64,000 nucleotides of DNA from an uncultured Poribacteria bacterium (GCA_951813545.1 OX638352.1:1550001-1614000), one strand, 5' to 3'. Counted from the stretch's first letter, positions 28,040 to 36,594 are shown. Notes: generated by a model from the sequence alone, not told the origin. Program-made: numbers and translations.

Positions 28040-28747
28040 TTACTCCAAAAAGACGGTAACGCCCATGTCCGCATACTTTTGGCGTGTGCTTGGGCTACCA
28101 TTTCTAAAGCAGACAGCGGTTGTCGTTCCTTCCAAGGCTCGTGCGACGTATTCAACACAGGCATCCACGGTTTGGAGCGCATGATTCGGATGACTCTCAA
28201 TGCTAAATGTCAAATCAGCGGGACCGAAGGAGAGGCAGTCAACACCCGGCTTAGCGAGGTACTGCGCATGTGTGACGGCTTCTATGGATTCAACCTGCAT
28301 CCAGAGCATTCCGTTGGCGTTCCACCAGTCGGCGTATTCAAGCCGCTCTTTACCTGCGGAATTTACTCGAGGGGCACCGCCCCAACTCCGGATACCCTGC
28401 TGCGGATAGTAGAAGGCAGCGACCGCCTCGTCTACTGTTTCGTCTAATTCAACTTGCGGCACCTCAATACCAGAGGGACCCAAGTCGAGATAGTTCCCGA
28501 TGAGATAAGCGTTTCGGGTATGCTTAATCCGAAAATTAACTGGGATACCCAGTTCATTTGCCATATCACAGAATGCGACAAGCCGATCCTCGTTGTATGG
28601 AGAATGCTGGCTATCCACGGCGACAAAATCGTAACCGCCTTCTTCAACTCTGGCAACGAGAGCATCGCGGGATGTTGCCATAGAGGCGTTAGCGCCATAG
28701 ACGTGTTCTCCGTTATGTATCCGCTGTTTTAAATTTGCTGCTGACAT
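28040..28747 (-). CDS. HpcH/HpaI-type aldolase/citrate lyase family protein
   Basis: The start is placed at ATG 28747 (MSAANLKQRIHNGEH), where GAGGG sits six bases upstream. The frame is open to 28990, but the extra residues read like intergenic sequence. The 235 residues show the class II pyruvate-aldolase features: DFVAVDSQHSPYNEDRL, PVNFRIKH (substrate Arg), GIEVPQVE, GMLWMQVES (metal Glu) and LSFGPADLTFS (metal Asp). It should make or split a 2-keto-3-deoxy sugar acid or similar hydroxy-keto acid, which would fit the sugar-acid dehydratase-like enzymes elsewhere in the window. The length is slightly short for the family but the core is complete. Confidence 0.85.
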   Translation of the reverse strand: MSAANLKQRIHNGEHVYGANASMATSRDALVARVEEGGYDFVAVDSQHSPYNEDRLVAFCDMANELGIPVNFRIKHTRNAYLIGNYLDLGPSGIEVPQVELDETVDEAVAAFYYPQQGIRSWGGAPRVNSAGKERLEYADWWNANGMLWMQVESIEAVTHAQYLAKPGVDCLSFGPADLTFSIESHPNHALQTVDACVEYVARALEGTTTAVCFRNGSPSTRQKYADMGVTVFLE

Positions 28748-29144
28748 TGTCATCCCTCGCTTTTTTGGTGCAGCTTGCAAGTCAAAACTTGCTGTTAGGT
28801 ACTGTCTGCGGTGCGCGCGTAAGTTTACTTTTATAATACGGATAGCATCGCAGGATGCTATTCTGAAACTCAGGCAGGCGCGACACGTCACGCCCGAACC
28901 TTTATAATTATACTCCAAAAATCGTTTTCTGTCAACGGATTTGTGTTCTGTTGGTTGTCGGTTATCGGTGGGTGCGATTTGCACGCGCATACGCGGTTAG
29001 AAGCATTAGGACGAGGTTACAACCTCGCCAGCGAAGGCGTGGGACGTAAGGGGTTTCTGATTGTTAATTTGTCAGAATCAGGATTTGCAGGATTTGAGGA
29101 TGAACAGGATTGTAGACTTTGCGGGGCTGTTGGTTGTCTTGCCG
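28748..29144. repeat. intergenic repeats upstream of the aldolase, no gene
   Basis: Holds a GCTTGCAAGTCAAAACTTGC repeat (about 28769-28790; also near 53777-53802), a GACGAGGTTACAACCTCGCC hairpin (about 29010-29030) and a segment of the AGGATTTGCAGGATTTGAGGATGAACAGG type. No supported ORF. Confidence 0.65.
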
Positions 29145-29821
29145 TTACCCGCGTAGGAGTTGCATCTGCTGGCTATCGAAGTGGCGTTCGGATTTCTGGG
29201 TTGGGCGGATTCGCCACGCATCTGGTAAGCGGACGAGGGTGTTGATAATATCCGGGTTCTCGAAGTAGGTGTCGTCTATTTGCCAGAATTGGAGGCGAGG
29301 ATAAGATTTTTTGTTGTGTTCAAAACTGCCCATATCCTGTGCCTCTTGTCGCATTTTAGGGGTGACGGGTTCAATGGTGATAAAGATACCGACCTCGGCG
29401 TTGTTCTTATCCATCACACGGCAAAAAGCGCGGACTTGGGTGATGGTAGGTTTGCCCGTCTTGACTTCAGCGAGGATGCGTGCATTTGTCTCTTTCATCT
29501 GCTGAGGTAGGCGCGCATCGCGCCACTATTGCCAGATACGGCGTTCTGGAGCACTAAGTCGTAGCCCTTGAGGCAGTTGTCGAGTGCTTTATAGGTATCG
29601 CTGGTAATCGCTTTTGATTCAATGTCGGTGCGAGCGTCTTGTGCGGCAGTGTCATACGTCCATGTATCGGTAAACGCTTTCTTCTGTGCGAGGGAGTCGC
29701 CGATGAAGGCGTTATAGTCGCGTCCGCTGTTGAAGGGTGGGTCGGTGCAGATGAGGTGGACGCGTTCGTTGTCCAGCTCGCGTAGGATTTCGAGGTTATC
29801 GCCGAAGTAGAGTTTATTCAT
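29145..29821 (-). pseudogene. site-specific DNA methyltransferase with internal deletion
   Basis: Two minus-strand frames abut. 29821-29495 encodes MNKLYFGDNLEILRELDNE, then DPPFNSGRDYNAFIG (the DPPF/DPPY catalytic motif of N4/N6 methyltransferases), and ends ...GAMRAYLSR. 29498-29145 encodes NARILAEVKTGKPTITQV...GIFITIEPVTPKMRQEAQ, which resembles the C-terminal part of the same enzyme family. The family middle (target recognition and SAM-binding FxGxG) is missing and the join is out of frame, so the gene is dead. The start ATG overlaps the stop of the upstream gene (ATGA). A second fragment of its start lies at 32104-32155. Confidence 0.75.
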
Positions 29822-30317
29822 TGAAGGTCACCTTGAGTTGGTAGTAAATCTGGCTCGGTAAAATCAAGAGAAAAGGCATCAGAATATTTTGTACCTCGCG
29901 AATCTTCATAATTAACCGGAATCGTAACTTGCAATTGACTTAAGTCACCAAATGGATCTGCAACACTCGGTTCACTCTGTCTTCTCTCCTGTCCTGGTGC
30001 GAGGACATCAATTCCATTCTTGAGGAAGCTGATGCTTTCAAGCGGTTCACCACCATAAGGCGCAAAAGAAAGATTATCTCTAAACTCAATTTTACGGGCA
30101 ACACCCGGACCTACATTTTTTACACAAAGCGTTGTTTCATTGACTTGTAAATTATCGCTAACGTTGGGGAGGCACGTAGATAGACTATAATTTCTGGTTT
30201 GTAGGAGGCTTCTACGAGCTGCCTTGTTAGACGAACGTATCGCCACGTGATAAACGCGAGCGCAGCAGTGCCAATTGCTACAACTGCACCCGTAATTACT
30301 GTTAACCATTCCATCAT
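29818..30317 (-). pseudogene. membrane-anchored protein, frameshifted
   Basis: From ATG 30317 the frame gives MMEWLTVITGAVVAIGTAALAFITW (one membrane helix) then RYVRLTRQLVEASYKPEIIVYLRASP. It then shifts at a CCCC run near 30163. The other frame continues NVSDNLQVNETTLCVKNVGPGVARKIEFRD to the stop at 29818. Adding one C restores a single protein of about 166 residues, so this is a one-base indel in a small helix-anchored protein with a beta-rich outer domain. A sequencing error is possible. Function unknown. It sits 11 bases after the preceding ORF and overlaps the methyltransferase start, suggesting one old operon. Confidence 0.65.
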
Positions 30318-30328
30318 GAATTATACCT

Positions 30329-30760
30329 CTATTGGGCAGACTTAGCTATAACTTCAGCTGTTGTCTTGGCTAACAAGTCAAGTGCTACATTCTTTAGTTC
30401 GCTCAATATAGTTTTACCAGTCTTTCGTTCAACAACACGAAATTTGATTTTTATCTCTCCATTTTCATTGACGTACTGAGTGATTTGTGGATCGCCGACA
30501 AAAAGACTCATATACTCGCCGATATAACACTCCACTTCGACAGGCTCAGTCCTATCGCTTGGATACGTTATCTTTACATTTTTATGAAGTTGTTGCTCGC
30601 GCACGTTGAAATAGGTCCACCCTTTAGCCCAATTTTGGGAACTGTGAGTGACAACACTAGGTACGAAAAAACGCCTTCCTGTCTCCTTTTCTAAAGCTCT
30701 ACTGATCTTTCCAGCGACCGAAATATCGCGGTCAGCATTTATAGTAAAGTTTAGAATTAA
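30329..30760 (-). pseudogene. hypothetical protein, probably 5'-truncated
   Basis: The frame is open from 30760 to the stop at 30329 (about 143 residues). Only a GTG at 30604 could serve as an internal start (91 residues). The upstream part (DRDISVAGKISRALEKETGRRFFVP) reads like protein but has no start codon. It stops at the boundary of a GGCGAGGATACAATCCTCGCC repeat (about 30770-30860), as if the repeat had removed the gene's beginning. There is no recognisable domain. It precedes the membrane-anchored pseudogene on the same strand. Confidence 0.5.
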
Positions 30761-30769
30761 TTAGACACT

Positions 30770-30852
30770 CCAAAGAGGCGAGGATACAATCCTCGCCAGC
30801 GGTGGTGAGGTGTTTTGTGTTTTCCAAAGTGCTCTCTTATTTTCGGGTTTTA
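30770..30852. repeat. GGCGAGGATACAATCCTCGCC repeat with TTTTCCAAAG tail
   Basis: A hairpin GGCGAGGATACAATCCTCGCC is followed by CAGCGGTGG, GTGTTTTCCAAAG and CTCTTATTTTCGGGTTTTAC. The same hairpin-plus-tail arrangement occurs at about 49306-49555, where it is split by an ATGAAG MITE. It separates the truncated ORF from the small ORF at 30853-30990. Confidence 0.7.
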
Positions 30853-30990
30853 CTATAAATGAGTTTTTTTAACTTTAACCTTCAGAGCATTGATGCGTTT
30901 GGAAGCCTCTTCATCGTATTCTAGATACTCATAGCGTTCCAAAATATGTTCAAGTGCATGCACAACTTTCTGATCTTCCCATAGTTGCAT
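30853..30990 (-). CDS. small protein (45 aa), cut off from its ribosome-binding site by an IS
   Basis: The minus strand from ATG 30990 encodes 45 residues, charged and helix-prone (MQLWEDQKVVHALEHILERY ... KVKVKKTHL), ending at 30853. Family not recognised. The ATG lies immediately beside the TA target of the IS5 element. Beyond the other IS end, AAGGAG (32045-32050) and a short spacer lie exactly where the Shine-Dalgarno would be once the IS is removed: AAGGAGAAGAATACAAT then AATG. This positional fit supports a real gene whose leader was split by the insertion. It may have been an accessory gene of the old restriction-modification locus. Confidence 0.55.
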   Translation of the reverse strand: MQLWEDQKVVHALEHILERYEYLEYDEEASKRINALKVKVKKTHL

Positions 30991-30992
30991 TA

Positions 30993-32032
30993 GACATTAT
31001 AACGATTTAATTGTAAGTTTAGTTGGTCTATGGTAAAATCAGAAGAAATCCTATTTTGGAGACCCACTGATGACCCGTTATGAAATACTGAAAGATAAAC
31101 CGAAACGATTCTTGTCGTTGACAGGTTATACACTCGAAGAGTTTTCAGCACTTCTTGCGTCCTTTTCCAAGCGATTTCTGGCGTTCGTAGAAACACAGAC
31201 GCTTGATGGCAAACACCGAAAGAAACGTCGGTATACTCTCTATAAGAACAGTTGCTTACCGTCTCACGAGGATCACTTACTTTTTATTTTGATATACCTC
31301 CGAAAAGCGATGACGCAAGATGTGCTTGGTGAACTTTTTGGGATGTCTCCACCCGTCGCTAACAAATGGATTCATAGGCTCTTGCCTGTGTTGAACTCTG
31401 CTCTGGCAGACCTTGAAGCGTTGCCATCACGGGAAGCAGTCGCTTCAACTGTTGACGCATCGCCGCAGACTTCAACAGATCGTCAAGATTCAAGTCTCTT
31501 TTTTTCATGATGGTACGGAGCGTCCGATTCAGCGTCCAAAAGACCGAGAAGCACAGCAGGCCTATTATAGTGGTAAAAAGAAGCAACACACCCTCAAGAA
31601 TAACCTGCTGATCAATGCGGATAGCAAAGTGTTGTTATTGACCCCCTCCTATGAAGGCAGGATACATGACAAGCGCATTGCTGATATGACGGTCTATCTC
31701 CTGCCAGAGGGCAGTTGTTTGTATCAAGATTCAGGCTTTCAAGGTTTTTCGGTTCCGGGTGTGAAGATGATTCAACCTATGAAGAAACCGAAAAGTCGAG
31801 ACCTGACGGATCAAGAGAAAGCGAAGAATCGTGAGATTTCATCCATCCGCATCCGCATTGAACATGCTATTAGGGGTATCAAAAGATACCGGATCGTCAA
31901 AGATAAGTTGCGCACCTCTAAAAAAGGGTTTGCCGATTTAGTTATGGAAACTTGTTGTGGGTTACACAACTTTAGGTTAAACTTCAGACCTTGGGTCTAT
32001 CCCGAACTTCAACATTAAATTGTTATAATGTC
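30993..32032 (+). mobile_element. IS5-family insertion sequence
   Basis: The 1040 bp element has inverted ends GACATTATAACGATTTAAT (30993-31011) and its inverted copy with one mismatch (32014-32032). A TA duplication flanks it on each side (30991-30992 and 32033-32034). It carries one transposase gene in two overlapping frames. The ends are nearly perfect, so the insertion looks fairly recent compared with the decayed genes around it. Confidence 0.92.
31070..32018 (+). CDS. IS5-family DDE transposase, two frames joined by +1 shift at T7 run
   Basis: Frame 1 (31070-31510) gives the N-terminal helix-turn-helix part (KAMTQDVLGELFGMSPPVANKWIHRLLPVLN). Frame 2 (readable to the stop at 32018) gives the DDE catalytic part: FHDGTERPIQRPKD (first Asp), YQDSGFQG (second Asp) and RIRIEHAIRGIKRYRI (Glu). 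The frames overlap at CTCTTTTTTTCATGA near 31495-31510. Passing from one to the other needs a +1 (or -2) shift at the T7 run, restoring SLFFHDGTERP. Several IS5 groups use such shifts, but a simple inactivating indel is equally possible. The stop codon lies within the right inverted repeat. Confidence 0.88.
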
Positions 32033-32103
32033 TATTGTATTCTTCTCCTTGGTTTATGCCACTCGTGTCAAAGGCAGTTAGCGTGGCAACCTTTTCCTTT
32101 CCT

Positions 32104-32155
32104 CGTCCAGCTCGCGTAGGATTTCGAGGTTATCGCCGAAGTAGAGTTTGTTTAT
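32104..32155 (-). pseudogene. methyltransferase start fragment (duplicate)
   Basis: About 50 bp nearly identical to 29770-29821, encoding NKLYFGDNLEILRELDE on the minus strand. The ATG is changed to ATA and the frame ends soon after in unrelated sequence. It is a relic copy of the 5' end of the methyltransferase pseudogene, now about 2.3 kb upstream of it, showing that the locus was duplicated or rearranged. Confidence 0.8.
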
Positions 32156-32255
32156 GGTTAGTTTTCAGTTGCCAGTTATCAGTCGTCAGTAAATTAGAAG
32201 CCACACCTAATAGAATAAGATAGCAGACACCGGATGTAAAGTCAAGCGGAAAAGG

Positions 32256-32311
32256 TTTTAAAAAGTGAGGAGGACTTGAGGTTTGCTAAGTTGGAAACCC
32301 CTTAGTCCTCC
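32256..32311 (-). terminator. rho-independent terminator after the small lipoprotein gene
   Basis: On the minus strand a long hairpin with GGAGGACT/AGTCCTCC arms (32269-32276 and 32304-32311) and an inner GGTTT/AAACC pair is followed by CACTTTTTAAAA. It lies about 50 bases beyond the stop of the gene at 32358. Confidence 0.65.
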
Positions 32312-32357
32312 GGTTGTTATTTAATTCCTCTTTTGATTCTGCGTCATTAAGGGGCGT

Positions 32358-32693
32358 TTATAAAAATCCGTCCCAATCCCAATGGTAGAGGATGCCTTCT
32401 GGGTCCGCCCAAAACATATATACTCGGTCAGGTTCAATACGCGTATGTATGGGACATTCCGTCCCCGTTTTCTCCGTACAAGTACAAGAGACTTCGCGAT
32501 ACCATTCCCAAATATAAATTTTACCACCAGCACCGTCCGTCGTTACTCGGTCCGGAGGACCCCAACTACGTATAAGCTTAGAGGCGTGAGATCCCATCCA
32601 GGACCTCATAACTTTGTTTCGATGTTCTATTGCAGCAGCACATCCAGACATTCCAAAAACGATTAGCAATAAAAGCACACAATACTTTTTCAT
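32358..32693 (-). CDS. small lipoprotein, unknown function
   Basis: The start is placed at ATG 32693 (AGGTGA upstream), giving 111 residues. MKKYCVLLLLIVFGMSGCAA is a lipoprotein signal with lipobox MSGC. The mature part contains SKLIRSWGPPDRVTTDGAGGKIYIWEW, a pattern seen in many short lipoproteins in which a WG-P--- motif precedes a beta hairpin. A CTCTEKTGTEC cysteine cluster follows. It is predicted to be membrane-anchored in the periplasm. No partner gene is nearby and the role is unknown. Confidence 0.75.
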   Translation of the reverse strand: MKKYCVLLLLIVFGMSGCAAAIEHRNKVMRSWMGSHASKLIRSWGPPDRVTTDGAGGKIYIWEWYREVSCTCTEKTGTECPIHTRIEPDRVYMFWADPEGILYHWDWDGFL

Positions 32694-33117
32694 AAGAGTC
32701 ACCTATAATTGGCTGGCGTTGATGCTTCACAGAATAACCAACACCGGTATGTCAATAGAACGACTTTGATTTGACGTTCTTATTGTTTATTTTTTGATGT
32801 GTTTTCAACATTTTTTCGTAACATAGGGGTAGAGAAAAATCTCCGACCGCGTTCAATTTTTAAGGAAGAAGCAAGTGCCTGTTTATCCATGTAGGAGTTG
32901 CCTCTGTTGGTTGTTGAAGGGACGCTTTGACTATTGCGTTGGACAGATTCTCCACTTATTTTTCTTAGACTATACAGAAGTATACTATATAACAAACGTA
33001 TAGTCAATAGAAAAAGGCAAAAGTATGGATTTTTTCAAAATAGGTGTGTGAGATAAAATGAACTTGATTTAAAGTTTAATTCGACAGACACATCTCATGC
33101 ATCTTCAGCTCTATACA

Positions 33118-33495
33118 GATGTCACCCCTACGGGGTTCAAGTGCTTGAGACAACGGTTTTCTATACAGATGACGTCCCTACGGGACTAAAGAGGATTTCC
33201 GAAGTAATACCAATTCTGATTGGGGTTCAAGTGCTTGAGACAACGGTTTTCTATACAGATGACGTCCCTACGGGACTAAAGAGGATTTCCGAAGTAATAC
33301 CAATTCTGATTGGGGTTCAAGTGCTTGAGACAACGGTTTTCTATACAGATGACGTCCCTACGGGACTAAAGAGGATTTCCGAAGTAATACCAATTCTGAT
33401 TGGGGTTCAAGTGCTTGAGACAACGGTTTTCTATACAGATGACGTCCCTACGGGACTAAAGAGGATTTCCGAAGTAATACCAATTCTGATTGATG
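33118..33495. repeat. four perfect 90-bp tandem repeats
   Basis: The unit (GGTTCAAGTGCTTGAGACAA ... GTAATACCAATTCTGATTGG) repeats four times at 33132-33221, 33222-33311, 33312-33401 and 33402-33491 with no visible mismatch. Each unit contains the CAGATGACGTCCCTACGGGA palindromic element related to the intergenic TACGGGG family, and a further partial copy precedes it (33118-33137). Because 90 is a multiple of three, one plus-strand frame stays open (33141-33506) and would encode a 30-residue repeat. No Shine-Dalgarno or homology supports translation. Confidence 0.95.
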
Positions 33496-33867
33496 ATTTC
33501 TATTAAAAGTGTCTAATGTTTTTGGTCATGCCGGGTGCGGTTAGGAATGCAGATCGCATTTGGGTGAGTACACCGCAAAACCGCACCTACCGGGTCTGGG
33601 TGAACGGCGCGGTTAATGCGATATAAACCTTTAGAAATGGTATAATATACATTTCATGCCAATTCAGCGCGGTTAGGAAACCGCTCCTACCAAATCTGGG
33701 TTCCGGAAAACTCACGAAGCGCGCCTATTACTTTACACCGCTCCTACGGAGAAGGGAGTCGGGATTTGGAGATCCCTCCTACAAAGAGATTTTGAGAGTT
33801 GACAGGGGCGGATTTTCAGGATATGATGTTGCGGGTGAGAAGAAAAATCGTGACGATGGAGAACAAC
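33496..33867. repeat. repeat-rich gap upstream of archease
   Basis: Contains a GGTGCGGTTAGGAATGCAGA ... CCGCACCTACCGG unit (about 33534-33594) matching the cargo of the 7225 and 36384 MITEs but without their ends. Further GCGCGGTTAGGAAACCGCTCC-like palindromes follow at about 33667-33735. No gene. Confidence 0.65.
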
Positions 33868-34287
33868 ATGAAACCTTACGAGTATCTTGAACATACGGCT
33901 GATATGGGACTCCTCGTGAGAGGAAAAAACCTGTCCGAACTCCTGACAAACGCGGCACAAGGACTCTTTGAGACAATAGCGGTTGTGGATACTGTTGATG
34001 AGACAACATCAATCGAGATTCACCTCACCGCTGAATCCGTGGAAGAGCTTTTTGTGGGATGGCTCGATGAACTCATCTTTCAGCACGAGACGAAGGAAAC
34101 CTTCTTTAAACGCTCGGATATCTATCAATGCAGCGAAACGGAGGTATCAGCGACGGTTTACGGCGAACCGGCAAATTTCGATAAACACGAGGTCTACACT
34201 GAGATTAAGAGTGTCACGTATCACCAATTGCAGGTTGTCCAAAATCAAGATGGAAGTTGGTTCGCGCAGGTTATTTTTGATTTATGA
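33868..34287 (+). CDS. archease (RtcB RNA-ligase cofactor family)
   Basis: The start is placed at ATG 33868, with GGAG six bases upstream. The 139 residues begin MKPYEYLEHTADMGLLVRGKNL, the hallmark archease N-terminus, with the metal-binding Asp in HTADMG. LTNAAQGLFETIA, VEELFVGWLDELIFQHE and the C-terminal IKSVTYHQLQVVQNQDGSW...VIFDL follow. Archease activates the tRNA/RNA ligase RtcB by promoting guanylylation. No rtcB is in the window. With Hen1-Pnkp at 9.8-13.8 kb, this genome appears to have two RNA-sealing routes. Confidence 0.92.
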   Translation: MKPYEYLEHTADMGLLVRGKNLSELLTNAAQGLFETIAVVDTVDETTSIEIHLTAESVEELFVGWLDELIFQHETKETFFKRSDIYQCSETEVSATVYGEPANFDKHEVYTEIKSVTYHQLQVVQNQDGSWFAQVIFDL

Positions 34288-34296
34288 TGTGCCGTT

Positions 34297-36219
34297 TTAC
34301 GGGTAAAACTGATACATTGTGGTGTTCAAAAGGACATTCAGGAGACTCCAAGTGCTGCCCATGAGATAATCACCGAGCACTAATCCTAAAAAGAAGGGAA
34401 TGGCGCGCCGATAACTTTGAATGCCACCATGCCGAAGGATGAGCCATTTTAGGGACAATGCAATAAGCAAGGGAATCCAGAGGTCGGACATCTCTTGGTT
34501 GCTCGCCATCACATAACCGAGCGGATGCAGCGGCAGCCAGAAGAATTTGACCCGGAGATATGTCAGCACCATCATCACAGAAAAACCGATGCCCATGAAT
34601 ATCACACCGATCCAGTCCGTGTCAAGCGGATACGTAATCCAGTTCGTCAATCGACTGAAGTATTGTCGACCATAGCCGAGTGCCCACGGTCCAAAATAGC
34701 CGGAATCCGCACCGAATTGGTAGTAGAGATGCAGTTGCACCCAGAAAGCGACGAACACACCGAAAATAGTGGCGATGATGATGGTCAGGAGCATTCGGCG
34801 TTGGTTGATATTGGCAAGCTCAGCGATTTTAAACGCTTCCAACTGATGCGGCATCTGCTGCGGACGGTAATCTCGGTTGAAAAAGCAGACGGAGAGTGCC
34901 GTCAAGTTTCGTGCGCCGAGACGGTGCGTCCCCAAAATCGTATTTAAAATATATCGGGGTGCCTGCCAATGATAGGCGTGGACGAAGATACCGGATTCGG
35001 CGCGGATGCGTGTTGTTACCAGCGGTGTTATCAGAAACAGAATAGCAAAAGTAATCGCCAGCCAAGGTGCCATACCCGCCTTGTAGAGGAGAAACGCGAA
35101 CAGCAGGATGCCGAGTACAAAGCCCCAGACCGCCACCCGATATGGCATCGGTTCGTCGCTCTGGTCAATTGGAGGTTCTCGCCCGCGGGAAGGTAGCGCG
35201 CTCTTCAAAACGGCACTGAAATGCCGTTTGCCCGTCCAGCCAAAGAAGAAACAGAGTCCCACGAACGCGCCGATCGTCTGTTCGTTCAGATAGGGAAAGC
35301 GCGGAATGCTACTCCACCCAACCGCTTTCGCCAAAGCGACTTCGTTCCGATAGAGAAAATAGAAGAGGGATGTCGAAAAGAGGACATCCAACGGCATGAG
35401 GAACATAATGCCAATAGCAAACGGGTAGAAGGCGGTGATGATGGTGCCGTAGAGGCTCAGGGGTGCTTCATGGAAACTGAAGAAACGGCGTGTCACCGGA
35501 ATATGTGGAATCACAGGGTAGAGATGGCTCAATCCGTTGAAAAGACTGATGCCCGCGGCAATCGAGAAGCCGATCCACATCCGTTTGTTTCGGAAGAAAC
35601 CGGATTTCGGATCCGTCATCATAAACGGAAGTTGGATAATCGGGAAGGTGAGGCGTTCCCGCTGTGACCACTGCCGACGGAGGATCGTGTTGAGGCAGAG
35701 AAAGATGAACGCTATGACCACAAACAGCAGTAACCATGCCCCCACTACCGGCAACCAAACCCGCAAGTGAAGTGAACGATACAGGCTCGACTCCCCAAGA
35801 TAGTACCCTCGGAGTGCGTCTCTATCCGAAACAGTGAGCCATTGTGGGAGATGGTGCCAAAACAGGGTGCGCCATTCGTTCTCTTCTGTCGCAAACCAGA
35901 AACTATGTCCAAGCACAGACAGGATCGCCTGTAAGACATCGCATCCAGCGAGTGTCGTGGCGAAACTGAGGGTTACATAGAGGAGTAAGAGTTCGCCTTG
36001 CCCAAGCGCGACATCACTGCTTAGGAGCCGGATGACAGCATTTATCACCATCACTGCAGTAAGGATGAAAATGACGTTGGACAGTGGGACCACCCATGTT
36101 GGAAAGGTATAACGTACTATTTCCATCTGGATGAGGAAATAGCAGTTAATCGGTGCAGTAATGGCGAAGATAAATAGAACGCGCCACGTGAGGGCGCGCT
36201 GTTGCGGGTGAGAAGTCAA
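34297..36219 (-). CDS. polytopic membrane protein (DUF6785-like)
   Basis: About 640 residues from a TTG at 36219; ATG is absent near the first membrane helix. At least 12 hydrophobic segments are visible (LFIFAITAPINCYFLIQM, VIFILTAVMVINAVIRLL, LPVVGAWLLLFVVIAFIFLC and others), with a conserved-looking ALGQGELLLLYVTLSFATTLAGCDVLQ. I recall such proteins as a DUF6785/DUF6784 family common in Poribacteria and Armatimonadetes, possibly distantly related to oligopeptide transporters. No substrate is known. It is convergent with archease, with only 9 bases between the stops. Confidence 0.65.
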   Translation of the reverse strand: MTSHPQQRALTWRVLFIFAITAPINCYFLIQMEIVRYTFPTWVVPLSNVIFILTAVMVINAVIRLLSSDVALGQGELLLLYVTLSFATTLAGCDVLQAILSVLGHSFWFATEENEWRTLFWHHLPQWLTVSDRDALRGYYLGESSLYRSLHLRVWLPVVGAWLLLFVVIAFIFLCLNTILRRQWSQRERLTFPIIQLPFMMTDPKSGFFRNKRMWIGFSIAAGISLFNGLSHLYPVIPHIPVTRRFFSFHEAPLSLYGTIITAFYPFAIGIMFLMPLDVLFSTSLFYFLYRNEVALAKAVGWSSIPRFPYLNEQTIGAFVGLCFFFGWTGKRHFSAVLKSALPSRGREPPIDQSDEPMPYRVAVWGFVLGILLFAFLLYKAGMAPWLAITFAILFLITPLVTTRIRAESGIFVHAYHWQAPRYILNTILGTHRLGARNLTALSVCFFNRDYRPQQMPHQLEAFKIAELANINQRRMLLTIIIATIFGVFVAFWVQLHLYYQFGADSGYFGPWALGYGRQYFSRLTNWITYPLDTDWIGVIFMGIGFSVMMVLTYLRVKFFWLPLHPLGYVMASNQEMSDLWIPLLIALSLKWLILRHGGIQSYRRAIPFFLGLVLGDYLMGSTWSLLNVLLNTTMYQFYP

Positions 36220-36330
36220 GTCAATGTGCCCCTGTTAATCTATAGGATGTCTCCTTGATTGTAGCAGATATTCAGGGTAGATGCAATTAGTTTTCAGTAC
36301 TCAGTTATCAGTTGTCTAATTGTCTGAATC

Positions 36331-36584
36331 ATGAAGTTTAGTTATTTAAATCGGTAATCCCCTGGTCCGGTCGGTGCAGTTGGATGAAGTTTAATAAAAT
36401 ATTTCGGTAATTCTATATTTTTTCCCGGGGTCCCCGCCCGTTACTGGGGAGGGGGCCGGTAGGTGCGGTTTTGCGGTGTACTCACCCAAATGCGATCTGC
36501 ATTCCTAACCGGGGTCCCCACCCGTTACTGGGAAGGGGCACCGGACTTCCCTAAAAATTACCGAATTAAAAAATTAATCTTCAT
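36331..36584. mobile_element. nested ATGAAG-end MITEs
   Basis: An intact copy (36384-36584) runs from ATGAAGTTTAATAAAATATT to TTAAAAAATTAATCTTCAT and carries the GGTAGGTGCGGTTTTGCGGT ... GCATTCCTAACCG cargo, flanked inside by two GTCCCC(G/A)CCCGTTACTGGG units. A second left end (ATGAAGTTTAGTTATTTAAA) lies at 36331, just before it. This suggests one element inserted next to or into another that then lost its right end. Confidence 0.7.
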
Positions 36585-36594
36585 CAAACCGCAC

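Noticed and set aside
28748..28990. 80-residue N-terminal extension of the HpaI-type aldolase
   Set aside because: The extension reads through repeat-like sequence, and a Shine-Dalgarno supports the internal ATG at 28747.
32780..33007. 75-residue minus-strand ORF (MTIRLLYSILLYSLRKISG)
   Set aside because: Part of it resembles the DNA near the methyltransferase C-terminus in a different frame (GTAGGAGTTGC segment), but no consistent protein can be read; it may be a relic.
33127..33491. Possible CRISPR array from four evenly spaced repeats
   Set aside because: The whole 90-bp unit is identical, with no variable spacers, and there are no cas genes.
33141..33506. 121-codon ORF with four 30-residue repeats
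   Set aside because: It is an automatic result of four identical 90-bp DNA repeats; there is no ribosome-binding site or homology, so it is reported as a repeat and not as a gene.
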